Below are positions 42,255-50,503 of a stretch of DNA of 54,631 nucleotides, piece after piece. The position numbers and the translations under genes were made by a program. The stretch is from Microtetraspora niveoalba (GTDB lineage Bacteria; Actinomycetota; Actinomycetes; Streptosporangiales; Streptosporangiaceae): positions 1 to 54,631 of the forward strand of contig NZ_BBYM01000046.1 in NCBI RefSeq assembly GCF_001570405.1, in the 5' to 3' direction. The number at the start of each line of letters is the position of its first letter. The stretch's first letter is position 1. Below the pieces are notes generated by a model. It saw only the letters and a list, made by a program, of their open reading frames with translations. It had not been told where the DNA came from and did no database searches.

Positions 42255-42707
42255 TCAGGAGCGCACCGGGCGTTCGAAGAAGGTCTCCAGGACGACGATC
42301 GCCTGGGTGCTCGCCACTCCCTGGATGCCGTAGATCCGCCGCAGCACGTCCTGGAGCTGCTCGGTCGTCGCCGTACGCACCTTGACGAGCACCGACGCCT
42401 CCCCCGCGATCACGTGCGCCTCCATGATCTCCGGGATCTCCGCGAAGGCGCCCCCGGACTCCCCCATCCACGCGTCGGCGCCGACCATCACGTACGCCAG
42501 CACCGGCCGGTCCAGCGCCACGGGATCCACATCGACGGTGGTCGCCCGGATGACCCCGCGCTCGCGCAGCTTGCGCACCCGCTCGTGCACCGCCCCGGCC
42601 GACAGCCCGACCGCCCGCCCCAGCGCCGCGTAGGACTGGGCGGCGTCGCGCTGCAGTTCGGCCACGAGCGCGCGATCGACGTCATCCAACTGAACCTGGT
42701 TTGGCAT
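42255..42707 (-). CDS. Lrp/AsnC family regulator
   Basis: A 150-residue regulator. The HTH (L-D-D-V-D-R-A-L-V-A-E-L-Q-R-D-A and Y-A-A-L-G-R-A-V-G-L-S-A-G-A-V-H-E-R-V) is followed by an AsnC ligand-binding domain ending in L-E-T-F. It is divergent from the SMP-30 gene with 30 bases between, so it most likely controls it in response to an amino acid or sugar acid. Confidence 0.88.
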   Translation of the reverse strand: MPNQVQLDDVDRALVAELQRDAAQSYAALGRAVGLSAGAVHERVRKLRERGVIRATTVDVDPVALDRPVLAYVMVGADAWMGESGGAFAEIPEIMEAHVIAGEASVLVKVRTATTEQLQDVLRRIYGIQGVASTQAIVVLETFFERPVRS

Positions 42708-42737
42708 GATACGAATAATACCGAAGGAGGTTCAGTC

Positions 42738-43622
42738 ATGGAGCGATTCCGGGCCGAGTTCGAGGTGCTCGACAAGCGTTTCGGTTACGACGGCGGCGAC
42801 GAGTACGTGGAGGTGCTCCACAGCGGCAGCCGCAAGACCGAAGGGCCCGTCTACTTCCCCGCGGGGCGCTATCTGATCTGGAGCGACATCCCCAACGACC
42901 GGCTGCTGCGCTGGGACGAGACCACCGGCGCCGTCGGCGTCTTCCGCACTCCGTCGGGCAACGCCAACGGCAACACCATCGACCTCGAGGGCCGGCTGAT
43001 CACCTGCGAGCAGGGCGCCAGGCGGGTCACCAGGACCGAGCACGACGGCACCGTCACCGTCCTCGCCGACCGCTACCAGGGCAAGCGCCTCAACAGCCCC
43101 AACGACGTGGTGGTCCGCTCGGACGGCACGATCTGGTTCACCGACCCGAGCTACGGCATCATCGGCTACTACGAGGGCAGCCCGGCCGAGAGCGAGATCG
43201 GCGGCGACCACGTCTACCGCCTCGACCCCGCCTCCGGCGAGCTGTCGATCGTGGCCGACGACTTCGACCGGCCGAACGGCCTGGCCTTCTCGCCGGACGA
43301 GTCGCTGCTGTACATCGTGGACACCCGCAAGCGGCACCTGAGGGTGTTCGAGGTGACCGCGGAGGGGACTCTGACGGGCGGCGAGGTCTTCGCCGAGGCC
43401 TGGTTCGACGGGATCCGCCTCGACTGCTACGGCCGGGTGTGGGCGGCGGCCATGGAGGGCCTCCACTGTTACGACCCTGACGGCACCCTCATCGCCCGCC
43501 TCCGCCTCCCCGAGTCGGCCTCGAACCTCACCTTCGGCGGCCCCAAGCGCAACAACCTGTTCATCACGGGCTCGGGCGGCGACCTGTACTCGATCCGGGT
43601 GACCTTCGCCGGGGCCAGGTGA
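42738..43622 (+). CDS. SMP-30/gluconolactonase-like hydrolase
   Basis: A 294-residue six-bladed propeller. T-E-G-P-V-Y-F, N-S-P-N-D-V-V-V, F-T-D-P-S-Y-G-I, P-N-G-L-A-F-S-P-D-E and D-G-I-R-L-D are the metal- and lactone-binding motifs of the family; Glu in T-E-G-P, Asn in S-P-N-D and Asp in D-G-I are the metal ligands. GGAGG lies 7 bases before ATG 42738. Likely product: hydrolysed sugar lactone. Divergent Lrp regulator. Confidence 0.9.
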   Translation: MERFRAEFEVLDKRFGYDGGDEYVEVLHSGSRKTEGPVYFPAGRYLIWSDIPNDRLLRWDETTGAVGVFRTPSGNANGNTIDLEGRLITCEQGARRVTRTEHDGTVTVLADRYQGKRLNSPNDVVVRSDGTIWFTDPSYGIIGYYEGSPAESEIGGDHVYRLDPASGELSIVADDFDRPNGLAFSPDESLLYIVDTRKRHLRVFEVTAEGTLTGGEVFAEAWFDGIRLDCYGRVWAAAMEGLHCYDPDGTLIARLRLPESASNLTFGGPKRNNLFITGSGGDLYSIRVTFAGAR

Positions 43623-43785
43623 ACCTCGTACTCCGGCGGCTCGGGCCGCCGGCACCCGTGGATGCCGGCCGGTTCCCCTAGGCGATCACCGGGCTCGGCC
43701 GGGCGCAGCTCTTCGCCTCTTCGGTGAGCTTGGCCGGCAGAGCGGGGACCGGCTCCGGCTCGTCAAGGACACGCACCTCGGTCCG

Positions 43786-44790
43786 TCATCGTGCGTTGCG
43801 TAGCTTGAGAATGTATGTGGCGGTAAGCGCGACGGCGCGGTCTTCGTCATGTGACAGATCTGCGAGGGCACGTGACGTCGTGATCCCCGGGATGTCCGCG
43901 AGCGCCTGTGTCAGCCGTCCACGTGCGGACGACTCAACGGTGCCGTGGGCGAGGCGGTCAACGAGCCCGGTAGCGATCTGATCCGCCAACACGGGATCAC
44001 TCGCCAGCGCGCTCAGCGCATCGGCCGCGTCGACGTCGTTCGTCCCCTCGACGATCATGTCGATGAGCGTCGGGACCGCGTCGGCCACTCCACGTGCCCC
44101 GAGCGCCAGAGCCGCACACCTGCGGACCACGATGTCGGCGTCCGCGAGGGCCTCCTGAAGCAGTGCGGTCGCCTCACCGTTCGGCATCTCGGCGATGGAC
44201 TGGACGGCACGTTTCCGCACCTCGGCCACCGGGGAGCCGAGGCCCTCCGCCAGCAGTGCCAATCCGCCGTCGCCCGATCGTGCCAGCGCCCATCGAAGGG
44301 CGCCGGCGACGTTCGGGTCCGTCTCGCTCAACGCCGCCTCGACCAGAGCTTCCACCGGCACCGGAACCTCTCCGACTGAGGACAACGCCGCGCGCTGGCG
44401 CTTCCCTGCGCTCTCCGAGCCCAGGTCCTGGAGGAGCGCAACGATCTGGAGGACGTCCTCCCAGTCGGCGGGTTCCGCGGCACCGATCCGACGGAGTCGC
44501 GTGAGCAGCTCCATCTCACCCGCGATGCGTCCTCGCGTCTGGCGGATGAGGTCGTCGACGAGCTCCGAGGGCTGGAAGCCGGGATCATCCAGCGCGCGCC
44601 CGACTTCACGCAGCGACAACCCCAAGGACCGCAGGCTCTCGATGTGGAAGATCCGCCGGATGTCCTCGCTGGAGTACTCCCGATAGCCGGCCTCGGTACG
44701 ACCCGTTGGCCGCACCAGGCCGAGCGACTCGTAATGTCTCAGCATGCGGGCGCTGACCCCGGACCGTCGTGCCACATCACCGATCAACAC
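43786..44790 (-). CDS. MerR regulator fused to HEAT repeats
   Basis: A 334-residue protein (GTG 44790). The N-terminal MerR domain (I-G-D-V-A-R-R-S-G-V-S-A-R-M-L-R-H-Y-E-S-L-G-L-V) is followed, where the ligand domain would be, by about 190 residues of HEAT repeats with A-L-R-W-A-L-A-R, V-R-K-R-A-V-Q-S-I, V-V-R-R-C-A-A-L-A and A-D-A-L-S-A-L. HEAT solenoids bind proteins or nucleic acids, so input is probably a protein partner. It lies 6 bases after a HEAT-only gene: one operon. Confidence 0.82.
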   Translation of the reverse strand: MLIGDVARRSGVSARMLRHYESLGLVRPTGRTEAGYREYSSEDIRRIFHIESLRSLGLSLREVGRALDDPGFQPSELVDDLIRQTRGRIAGEMELLTRLRRIGAAEPADWEDVLQIVALLQDLGSESAGKRQRAALSSVGEVPVPVEALVEAALSETDPNVAGALRWALARSGDGGLALLAEGLGSPVAEVRKRAVQSIAEMPNGEATALLQEALADADIVVRRCAALALGARGVADAVPTLIDMIVEGTNDVDAADALSALASDPVLADQIATGLVDRLAHGTVESSARGRLTQALADIPGITTSRALADLSHDEDRAVALTATYILKLRNAR

Positions 44791-44796
44791 TGCTTG

Positions 44797-45465
44797 TCAC
44801 CCCTCCTGGCTGGTCGTGCCGAGGGCTACGACGCGCTTCGCCTCCTCGATCGCGAACTCGAATCCGGCATCCGGGTTGCGCGACAGCCATTCCGTGGCGA
44901 TCGCGTGCTGACGTACGCGAGGGGCGGGATCCGTCGTCGCGGCGCGCAGGACCGGCGTGATCACCTCACCGAGCGCGATCAGCGCCCGGCTGAGGCTCAG
45001 CTGCGTCTCACGCTTGCCGCGCCCGAGCTGTGTCGCCAACACTCCGGCCAACTCGGCTTCTTCCCCTTCCGGCACGAGTACGACCGCCGCTCGCCAGGCG
45101 CTCCGCGCGACCTCGTCGTCGGTGTCGGTCAGGTGCGCCCGTGTGATCGCCGGCCACGCTTGCCGATCCCCGATCTTGGACAGCGTGTGCAACGCCTGGC
45201 TGCGTGCCTGCGCACGCTCCGAGCGGAGTTCATCGATGAGCCTTGGGACCGTCATCGACGATGAGTGCCGGGTGAGCGCCCACGTAAGCATGTCGCGCAC
45301 GTAGAAGTCGGGCTCGATCGCGCATCGTTCGATGAGCTTGTCGACGAACCGCGGGTCCGGGGCCGTGCCGACCGCCAGCGCCGCCTGCAGCCGCACCGAC
45401 GAGCTGCCGTTCTCCAGCCCCTGGAGAGCTCGCTTCGTGTTCGTGTCCTCTTTCGACATGGTCAT
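44797..45465 (-). CDS. HEAT-repeat protein
   Basis: A 222-residue product; AGGAGG lies before ATG 45465 at eight bases. Repeats include V-R-L-Q-A-A-L-A-V-G, V-R-D-M-L-T-W-A-L, A-R-S-Q-A-L-H-T-L-S and V-R-Q-H-A-I. No enzymatic motif. It is the first gene of the operon with the MerR-HEAT fusion, and the two solenoids may interact. Confidence 0.78.
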   Translation of the reverse strand: MTMSKEDTNTKRALQGLENGSSSVRLQAALAVGTAPDPRFVDKLIERCAIEPDFYVRDMLTWALTRHSSSMTVPRLIDELRSERAQARSQALHTLSKIGDRQAWPAITRAHLTDTDDEVARSAWRAAVVLVPEGEEAELAGVLATQLGRGKRETQLSLSRALIALGEVITPVLRAATTDPAPRVRQHAIATEWLSRNPDAGFEFAIEEAKRVVALGTTSQEG

Positions 45466-45619
45466 CGGGGCCACCTCCTTGGCTGCAGTGAAGTCCTTGT
45501 CACTGTGTCAAGGTCAAGCGGCACCACGCCGTGAGCCGGCCAGGTGCCGGATGTGTGTGCGCCGGGGCTACTACGCCTCGAAGAACCGCGTACCCTCGCG
45601 GCGGGCGCGTTCAGGACCG

Positions 45620-45758
45620 GGCATCGACCGAGATGATCACCACGATCCACGCGGGATCCGGGGGAACGTATGGATCCCCGCGCGTCCACGCCGAGCTGCG
45701 GGAGGAGTACGGGCTGCGCGTCGGCGCAAGCGGCCGTCAGGCTGGGGTCAGGTTGAAC
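45620..45758 (+). pseudogene. IS3-family transposase (OrfB) relic with IS end
   Basis: Around 45635-45725 the frame reads I-H-A-G-S-G-G-T-Y-G-S-P-R-V-H-A-E-L-R, the signature of IS3-family OrfB. CTGGGGTCAGGTTGAAC at 45742-45758 resembles an IS terminal repeat; the related palindrome at 47379 shares it. Only a scrap remains. The rest of the gap 45466-45810 shows no gene. Confidence 0.7.
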
Positions 45759-45810
45759 TCGGCCTCGGATCGCCGGCTGGGCCCTGGACGGCGTGACTGC
45801 TCCCACAGGA

Positions 45811-46509
45811 TCAGGAAACCGGCTCCAGGCGGACACAGCACCGGTCGGGGGCGGGCGCCAGGCACGCTTGCAGCCTGTCTTCATCGAGCCCCTGAAGCAC
45901 GCCGCGGAGCAGGTGGAGGTTCATGCCGCACACCGTCTGGGTGTGTTCGCGGGCGAGCACGTGGAAGGGACAGTTGCCCAAAACGATGACATCACCGTCA
46001 TAGCGGGGCTCGAATCCATACCGCTCCAGCAGGTCGAACACCCCCGCGCGGTCCTGGCCGACCAGCCGCGTGCCCAGTTCGTGGGCTTTGCGGTGCAGGA
46101 CGGTCCGCACCGGCTCACCGGTGTCCTCGGACTCCTCCAGGGCCTGAGCGAGGAGCCGTCCGGCCAGTTCGTAATTCCGTTCCGGGAGGCTGACGGTGAC
46201 CTGCTTGGTGGAGCGCTTATAGAGCTTGGCGGGCCTGCCCGCACCCGGCCCGGTACGTCCGCTGCGCCGCTCGTAGACGACGTCGAGCAGTGACTCGTCG
46301 GCGAGGCGCTCCAGATGGAAGGCCGCGGTCCGCAGGGCCAGGCCAAGGGCGGCGGCAGCCTCCTCGCGGCTGACCGGGCGCGGCTGGCGCACGACGTGTT
46401 CGTAGAGCCTCCTGCGGGTTGGCTCGTCCAGAGCGGCGACGGCGGAGACGTCGGTGTGGGGCGCTTCTTTCGGGTCGTCCACGAACACCATTCTAAAACC
46501 CAAAGTCAT
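45811..46509 (-). CDS. SufR-like Fe-S/winged-helix regulator
   Basis: A 232-residue regulator. The HTH (A-L-G-L-A-L-R-T-A-A-F-H-L-E-R-L) is followed by a regulatory domain with Cys180-P-F-H, Cys194-G-M-N, Cys216 and Cys224-Cys225, the SufR-type pattern that can hold an Fe-S cluster. ATG 46509 is used; ATG 46491 (M7) is possible. It is divergent from a DoxX gene, with an 8-bp inverted repeat between them, so it probably represses that gene and itself. Confidence 0.75.
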   Translation of the reverse strand: MTLGFRMVFVDDPKEAPHTDVSAVAALDEPTRRRLYEHVVRQPRPVSREEAAAALGLALRTAAFHLERLADESLLDVVYERRSGRTGPGAGRPAKLYKRSTKQVTVSLPERNYELAGRLLAQALEESEDTGEPVRTVLHRKAHELGTRLVGQDRAGVFDLLERYGFEPRYDGDVIVLGNCPFHVLAREHTQTVCGMNLHLLRGVLQGLDEDRLQACLAPAPDRCCVRLEPVS

Positions 46510-46531
46510 TGACGAAAGAGAGCCCGTGCGC

Positions 46532-46561
46532 TTCTATCGTAAGCAAGTGTTGCCGATAGAA
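46532..46561. promoter_or_regulatory. Inverted repeat TTCTATCG-N14-CGATAGAA
   Basis: Perfect 8-bp arms between the divergent SufR-like and DoxX genes, overlapping the probable promoter; a good operator candidate. Confidence 0.6.
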
Positions 46562-46572
46562 GGAAGGGCGTC

Positions 46573-47004
46573 ATGTCGTCCGCAACCACCACGTCCACCA
46601 CACCGAGGCGGGCCGCGCTGGCCGATCCCGGCTACCAGGCGTTCGTCATCCTGCGCACCGGGTTCACCGTGGCGCCGATCCTGTTCGGGCTGGACAAATT
46701 CACCAACCTGCTCGTGGACTGGACCACCTACCTCGCCCCCTGGATCAACGACGTCGTTCCAGGCAGCGCCCAGGCAGCCATGTACGCCGTGGGCGTCGTC
46801 GAGATCGTGGCGGGCCTCGTCGTCGCGCTCGCCCCGCGCTTCGGGGGCTGGCTGGTGGCCGGATGGCTGGCCGGCATCATCCTCAACCTGCTGACCATTC
46901 CCGGTCACTATGACGTCGCGCTACGCGACTTCGGCCTCCTGCTCGGCGCGGTCGCGCTCGCCCGGCTCGCCCAGCGCTATCACGGCACACGGCAGTCGCG
47001 CTGA
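46573..47004 (+). CDS. DoxX-family membrane protein
   Basis: A 143-residue protein with four hydrophobic helices. F-V-I-L-R-T-G-F-T-V-A-P-I-L-F-G-L-D-K-F near the start is the DoxX pattern. AGAAGGAAGG precedes ATG 46573. DoxX proteins often join redox or sulfur chemistry, fitting the SufR-like neighbour. Confidence 0.85.
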   Translation: MSSATTTSTTPRRAALADPGYQAFVILRTGFTVAPILFGLDKFTNLLVDWTTYLAPWINDVVPGSAQAAMYAVGVVEIVAGLVVALAPRFGGWLVAGWLAGIILNLLTIPGHYDVALRDFGLLLGAVALARLAQRYHGTRQSR

Positions 47005-47164
47005 AGACCCGCAGCAGGCAGCGCGCCTCTCCGCCCTCCGCCTCCTCGCGATTCGCGGCCAGGGACGCGGCGATGCGGATGGCCAGGGCGGGGCGCCTGC
47101 GGTGCACCGTCATGGAGACGACGCCTTCCTCCACTGCCGACACACCACGCGCGGCGCCCGCCTC

Positions 47165-47310
47165 GGCAGCCCGACGGTTTGCGGCCGAGGGGTTCGAGGC
47201 CGGCGATGAGGGTGAGGGCGCGGATCTGGGCGGCGGTCATGGCGGGGCGGAGTTCGCGGGCCGCGTCGTCCACGGTCCACAGCTCGATCGCGCCGGCTGC
47301 CGCGTCTCCA
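47165..47310 (-). pseudogene. Degenerate HTH-type fragment
   Basis: One minus frame reads L-W-T-V-D-D-A-A-R-E-L-R-P-A-M-T-A-A-Q-I-R-A-L, as in small actinomycete DNA-binding proteins, but no start or stop fits and the flanks are out of frame. It is a relic in a 620-base gap (47005-47627) without intact genes. Confidence 0.5.
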
Positions 47311-47378
47311 TGATGCCGAGGCCCTGGAAGCATCGCAGAGCCGGCGGGGAAGTCGCGGCGGCCGATGAGTCGACAGCC

Positions 47379-47405
47379 TGGGGTCAGGTTGGACCTGACC
47401 CCAGC
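47379..47405. repeat. IS-end-like palindrome CTGGGGTCAGGT-TGG-ACCTGACCCCAG
   Basis: Perfect 12-bp arms; the left arm equals the IS-end-like sequence at 45742. Two IS ends back to back, or a small transposon relic. Confidence 0.6.
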
Positions 47406-47540
47406 GAGGTCAGTCCAACCCGATCTCGAAGCGACGTATGACTGACGGCCAAGGTGTGGAAACCCGGACAGAGTTCCCTGCTCTTCTCGAAGGAAAGAGA
47501 GCAAGCAATAACTCCTTGTTACAGTCCGTGATCTTCGTTT

Positions 47541-47617
47541 AGATGGTGCGGCCGTATTCGAGCTGGAACAGGACGAGAGCGGCGCGGGCCAATACTTCGA
47601 GCCCCGTCCGCACCATC
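47541..47617. repeat. 11-bp inverted repeat AGATGGTGCGG/CCGCACCATCT
   Basis: The arms are at 47541-47551 and 47607-47617. The minus strand between them reads as the tail of a small protein (A-R-A-A-L-V-L-F-Q-L-E-Y-G-R-T-I-stop), possibly a relic. It ends 10 bases before the VOC gene. Confidence 0.4.
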
Positions 47618-47627
47618 TGGGAGAGTC

Positions 47628-48023
47628 ATGACAAGTAGGTTCACTGAGTTGGCCGTTGACTGCCACGATCCGGAGAGGCTCGCGGCCTTCTGGTGCGAGG
47701 TCCTGGACTTCAAGGTGATCGACCGGAGCGAGGGCAAGGTCGAGATCGGCTCCTGGGTGCCGACCGTTGAGGATGTTCGGGCCCGCCAGATGTCGCCCAC
47801 CCTGCTGTTCATCCAGGTGCCCGAGGGCAAGACCGTGAAGAACCGGCTTCACCTCGACGTCAGCCCGATCGACGGCAGCACCGAGGACGAGGTGACCAGA
47901 TTGCTCGGCCTCGGTGCCACCAAGACGGATGTGGGCCAAGGCTCAGGCCGGAACTGGGTGGTCATGGCAGACCCCGAGGGCAACGAGTTCTGCGTCCTAC
48001 GCACCCTGGCACCGCAGAACTAG
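47628..48023 (+). CDS. VOC-family protein
   Basis: A 131-residue glyoxalase-like protein. The N-terminal pattern L-A-V-D-C-H-D-P-E-R-L-A-A-F-W-C-E-V-L-D-F and the end D-P-E-G-N-E-F-C-V-L match the VOC family used for small-molecule binding. ATG 47628 follows GGGAG. Its right-hand gap (48024-48338) has a repeat and a terminator. Confidence 0.88.
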   Translation: MTSRFTELAVDCHDPERLAAFWCEVLDFKVIDRSEGKVEIGSWVPTVEDVRARQMSPTLLFIQVPEGKTVKNRLHLDVSPIDGSTEDEVTRLLGLGATKTDVGQGSGRNWVVMADPEGNEFCVLRTLAPQN

Positions 48024-48211
48024 GCCGCGAGCGGGCACCCACCCCCGTCACACACGGCAACCGTCACGTTGGCGCGAAGACCTCAATGACCTGAGACCGG
48101 CGCGACAAGGCAGCGAGGAAGCCCACCTCCAACCCGAGCCGAGACCGCCTACGGCACGGGCTGTCTCTCCGTTCGAGCGACACAGCTAACGTCTTTCCGC
48201 GTATGTTCCGC

Positions 48212-48260
48212 GAACAGCGGCCGACGGTGGCTCGGGGTGGCGTGTGGCCGCACATGGCTG
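48212..48260. repeat. Dispersed ~50-bp repeat, copy 1
   Basis: Starts GAACAGCGGCCGA and runs to about 48260; a copy at 54497-54545 is about 80% identical. Both copies are in intergenic DNA. Confidence 0.6.
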
Positions 48261-48272
48261 AACACGATCAAC

Positions 48273-48308
48273 GGCGTCTGACCGCGACGAAACCACTGGT
48301 CAGACGCC
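48273..48308. terminator. Hairpin GGCGTCTGACC/GGTCAGACGCC
   Basis: A perfect 11-bp stem with a 14-base loop, 31 bases beyond the stop of the minus-strand gene at 48339; likely its terminator. Confidence 0.65.
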
Positions 48309-48338
48309 GCCACCCGGTGACCTTCAAAGCTCTTTGGA

Positions 48339-48941
48339 CTAGTCGAGAACCGCTGGCCCCTGAAACGGCTCCCACTTTATGGCGACAAGCCCGCCATATC
48401 GCTTGGCCAACCGGTGGCGCAGGTCCTGGTCGGACGTGTTCGCTTCCAAGATCACACGATTGAGCTCCGCTTCGATCCCCATGCTCAGGACCTCGGGCTC
48501 CTCGATCGGACCGCCCTCCACCTCCGCCAACGCCGTCAGCTCGGCCTGGCTGTTCTTCACCTGCCGCCCCTGCGGCACCACCCTGTACGGCACGTACTTC
48601 CCGTCCGACCAGTTCGCTCCTGAGATCGGCGGGGCGGCCAGCTCGCGACCCCGCGCGGTGACATAAGGGGCGACCAGCCGGTACGGCTCGTGCAGGATGT
48701 ACGGCGGGGCGAGATCGCGCGGGTGGGCCGCGGCCCGCCGCTCGGCGGCCTCCAGAGCGCGCTGATAGGGCCCGACGCCCTCGTATGACCTGAGCATCAC
48801 GGGAGAGATCGGCCGCAGGAAGACCTCGACCGCGTCACTCGTCTCGGGCTGCACGATCACCCGCCACTCTCCCGGCAGGAACTCGGGCGCCGCCGTGACG
48901 GCATATAGGGCGAAAAGGGTAAAGATCATCCTTAATCGCAT
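48339..48941 (-). CDS. Secreted or membrane-anchored hypothetical protein
   Basis: A 200-residue product from ATG 48941, starting M-R-L-R-M-I-F-T-L-F-A-L-Y-A-V, a signal-like segment. Later stretches include W-R-V-I-V-Q-P-E-T, L-R-P-I-S-P-V-M-L-R-S-Y-E-G and a charged C-terminus with L-A-K-R-Y-G-G-L-V-A-I-K-W. ATG 48929 (M5) has AAGGA-like sequence near it and is an alternative. Family unknown. Codon use is regular. Confidence 0.65.
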   Translation of the reverse strand: MRLRMIFTLFALYAVTAAPEFLPGEWRVIVQPETSDAVEVFLRPISPVMLRSYEGVGPYQRALEAAERRAAAHPRDLAPPYILHEPYRLVAPYVTARGRELAAPPISGANWSDGKYVPYRVVPQGRQVKNSQAELTALAEVEGGPIEEPEVLSMGIEAELNRVILEANTSDQDLRHRLAKRYGGLVAIKWEPFQGPAVLD

Positions 48942-49071
48942 GCGGAAGGAGTGTAAAGCACTCAGTCGAGACTGGACCGTAAACGCAGCTTTCTGATCAG
49001 AACTTGATCTTGTCGAACGCCTCATCCGCCGTCTTGCATCTGCCGACTGCTTCGCTGGCTGTTCTCCGCGG

Positions 49072-49170
49072 CACGCAGCACGGTACGGCAGGCGTTCGCG
49101 GAGTTGGAGAGCGAGTGGCTGATCGTGTCCCGGCACGGCAAGGGCCGGTTCGTGCGCTCCTCCGCAGTGA
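49072..49170 (+). pseudogene. GntR-type HTH relic
   Basis: A-R-S-T-V-R-Q-A-F-A-E-L, then L-I-V-S-R-H-G-K-G-R-F-V, the recognition helix and wing of GntR regulators, with a frame break just upstream (L-P-T-A-S-L-A in another frame) and no ligand domain. Confidence 0.6.
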
Positions 49171-49250
49171 CGTTCAGGATGAGACGTCCTAGGACGTCTC
49201 ACCGAACGCTCTGGGCGTGTTCGGGGGTTTGGTGCCTATTTGTCGAGGGC

Positions 49251-49828
49251 GTGACACAAGCTGAGTGGGCGCGCGACCTGGCCAGACAGCTCCACGAGAA
49301 GCCGCTTCCTCGCCGGTGGGCGCATACACAAGGCGTCGCCGCGCGGGCGGCCTCGCTGGCCGCGATCCTCGGCGACGACGCCTACACCCTGCCCCCGCCG
49401 CGTAGCTGCACGACGTCGGATACTCGCCCAAACTCGTCGACACTGGATTTCACTCTCTCGACGGGGCGCGCTAACTGCGAGACGTCGCCCAGGCCGACGA
49501 GACGCTTTACCGCCTGGTCGCGCATCACTCCTGCGCGGTCAACGAGGCGACCGAGCGCGGCCTGTTCGACGTCTTAAACAAGGAGTTCATGCCGGAGCGG
49601 ACCTGACCTGATGGATGCGCTCACCTACTGCGACATGACCACCGGCCCCGACGGGCGACACCTCGACGTCACCGAGCGCCTGGCCGAGATCCATTCGCGC
49701 TATGGCCCCGAGCATCTGGTCAGCGATCGATCACCGCATCAACGCCGTGCATCCTGGCCGCCGTCCGGGCGACTGAAAGTGCGCTTGCCTCGGCTGGGGA
49801 TACCCATGGGAAGGGCCCGGGGTCGTAG
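49251..49828 (+). pseudogene. HD-domain protein, multiply disrupted
   Basis: From GTG 49251 the frame starts V-T-Q-A-E-W-A-R-D-L-A and R-W-A-H-T-Q-G-V-A. Near 49395 the frame shifts; the HD motif (L-H-D-V-G-Y-S-P) is in another frame. A nonsense codon follows in D-G-A-R-stop-L-R-D-V-A, and a further stop comes after F-M-P-E-R-T. The tail (A-L-T-Y-C-D-M-T-T-G-P-D-G-R) is again in a different frame. At least three lesions: a dead phosphohydrolase gene. Confidence 0.75.
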
Positions 49829-49935
49829 GCGATCAATGATCGGGTGATGAGCTGGCAGGCCTAGGTCCAACGACGGATGAACGCTCGATCCATGGGGCGA
49901 GGTGTGGGGTGATGTCCCGGATCTAACGTGTGTCC

Positions 49936-50034
49936 ATGACGTTCCTGATGACTGGAGCGACCGGCAAGGTTGGCAGCCATGACGCGACGCTGCGGACCGG
50001 TCCCGAGCTTGCAGTGGTTGAGACTGCACGATGA
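49936..50034 (+). pseudogene. NmrA-like reductase N-terminal relic
   Basis: M-T-F-L-M-T-G-A-T-G-K-V-G begins like an NAD(P)-binding NmrA-type reductase, but the glycine-rich loop is followed by unrelated residues and a stop after 32 codons. Confidence 0.6.
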
Positions 50035-50070
50035 CGGGCGGGGCCTGCCCCGCATCCGACCTTGAGGAGT

Positions 50071-50439
50071 ATGTCCGTGAGCACGGATTCCGGTTTCTAT
50101 TCGATCATTGACTACACCGTCGATGGCTTTGACACGCAGCGTGAGCTTGTGGAGGCCTTCGCGGAGATCCAGGAGCGGTGGGTACGTTTCTATCCCGGTT
50201 ACCGCTCGGCCCGCTTCCACGTGAGCACCGACGGCACCCGCGTGTACAACATCGTGCACTGGGCGAGCGAGGCGGACTATCGCCACTTCGTGGAGACCTC
50301 CGACACCGATGGCCGGATGGCCGCCATCGGCAAGGCGTTGGAGGGCCTGTCAGGCAAGGCCGAACCACGAATGACCGGAGTACCCACCTACACCATCGTC
50401 CGCGAAATCGGTCCCGGGCCCCAGCGCCTGGATGCCTGA
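50071..50439 (+). CDS. Antibiotic biosynthesis monooxygenase-like protein
   Basis: A 122-residue ferredoxin-like protein; GAGGAG lies just upstream of ATG 50071. The V-R-F-Y-P-G-Y-R-S-A-R-F-H-V-S-T-D-G and Y-N-I-V-H-W-A-S-E-A-D-Y motifs match ABM/quinol-monooxygenase proteins. May oxidise small aromatics without cofactor. Co-directional with the DsbA-like gene. Confidence 0.85.
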   Translation: MSVSTDSGFYSIIDYTVDGFDTQRELVEAFAEIQERWVRFYPGYRSARFHVSTDGTRVYNIVHWASEADYRHFVETSDTDGRMAAIGKALEGLSGKAEPRMTGVPTYTIVREIGPGPQRLDA

Positions 50440-50503
50440 TCGCCCGAACCCCGGTGGTCGCCGGCACCAAGGCAAACCTTGCTCCATCACTGTGAGGACG
50501 CTC

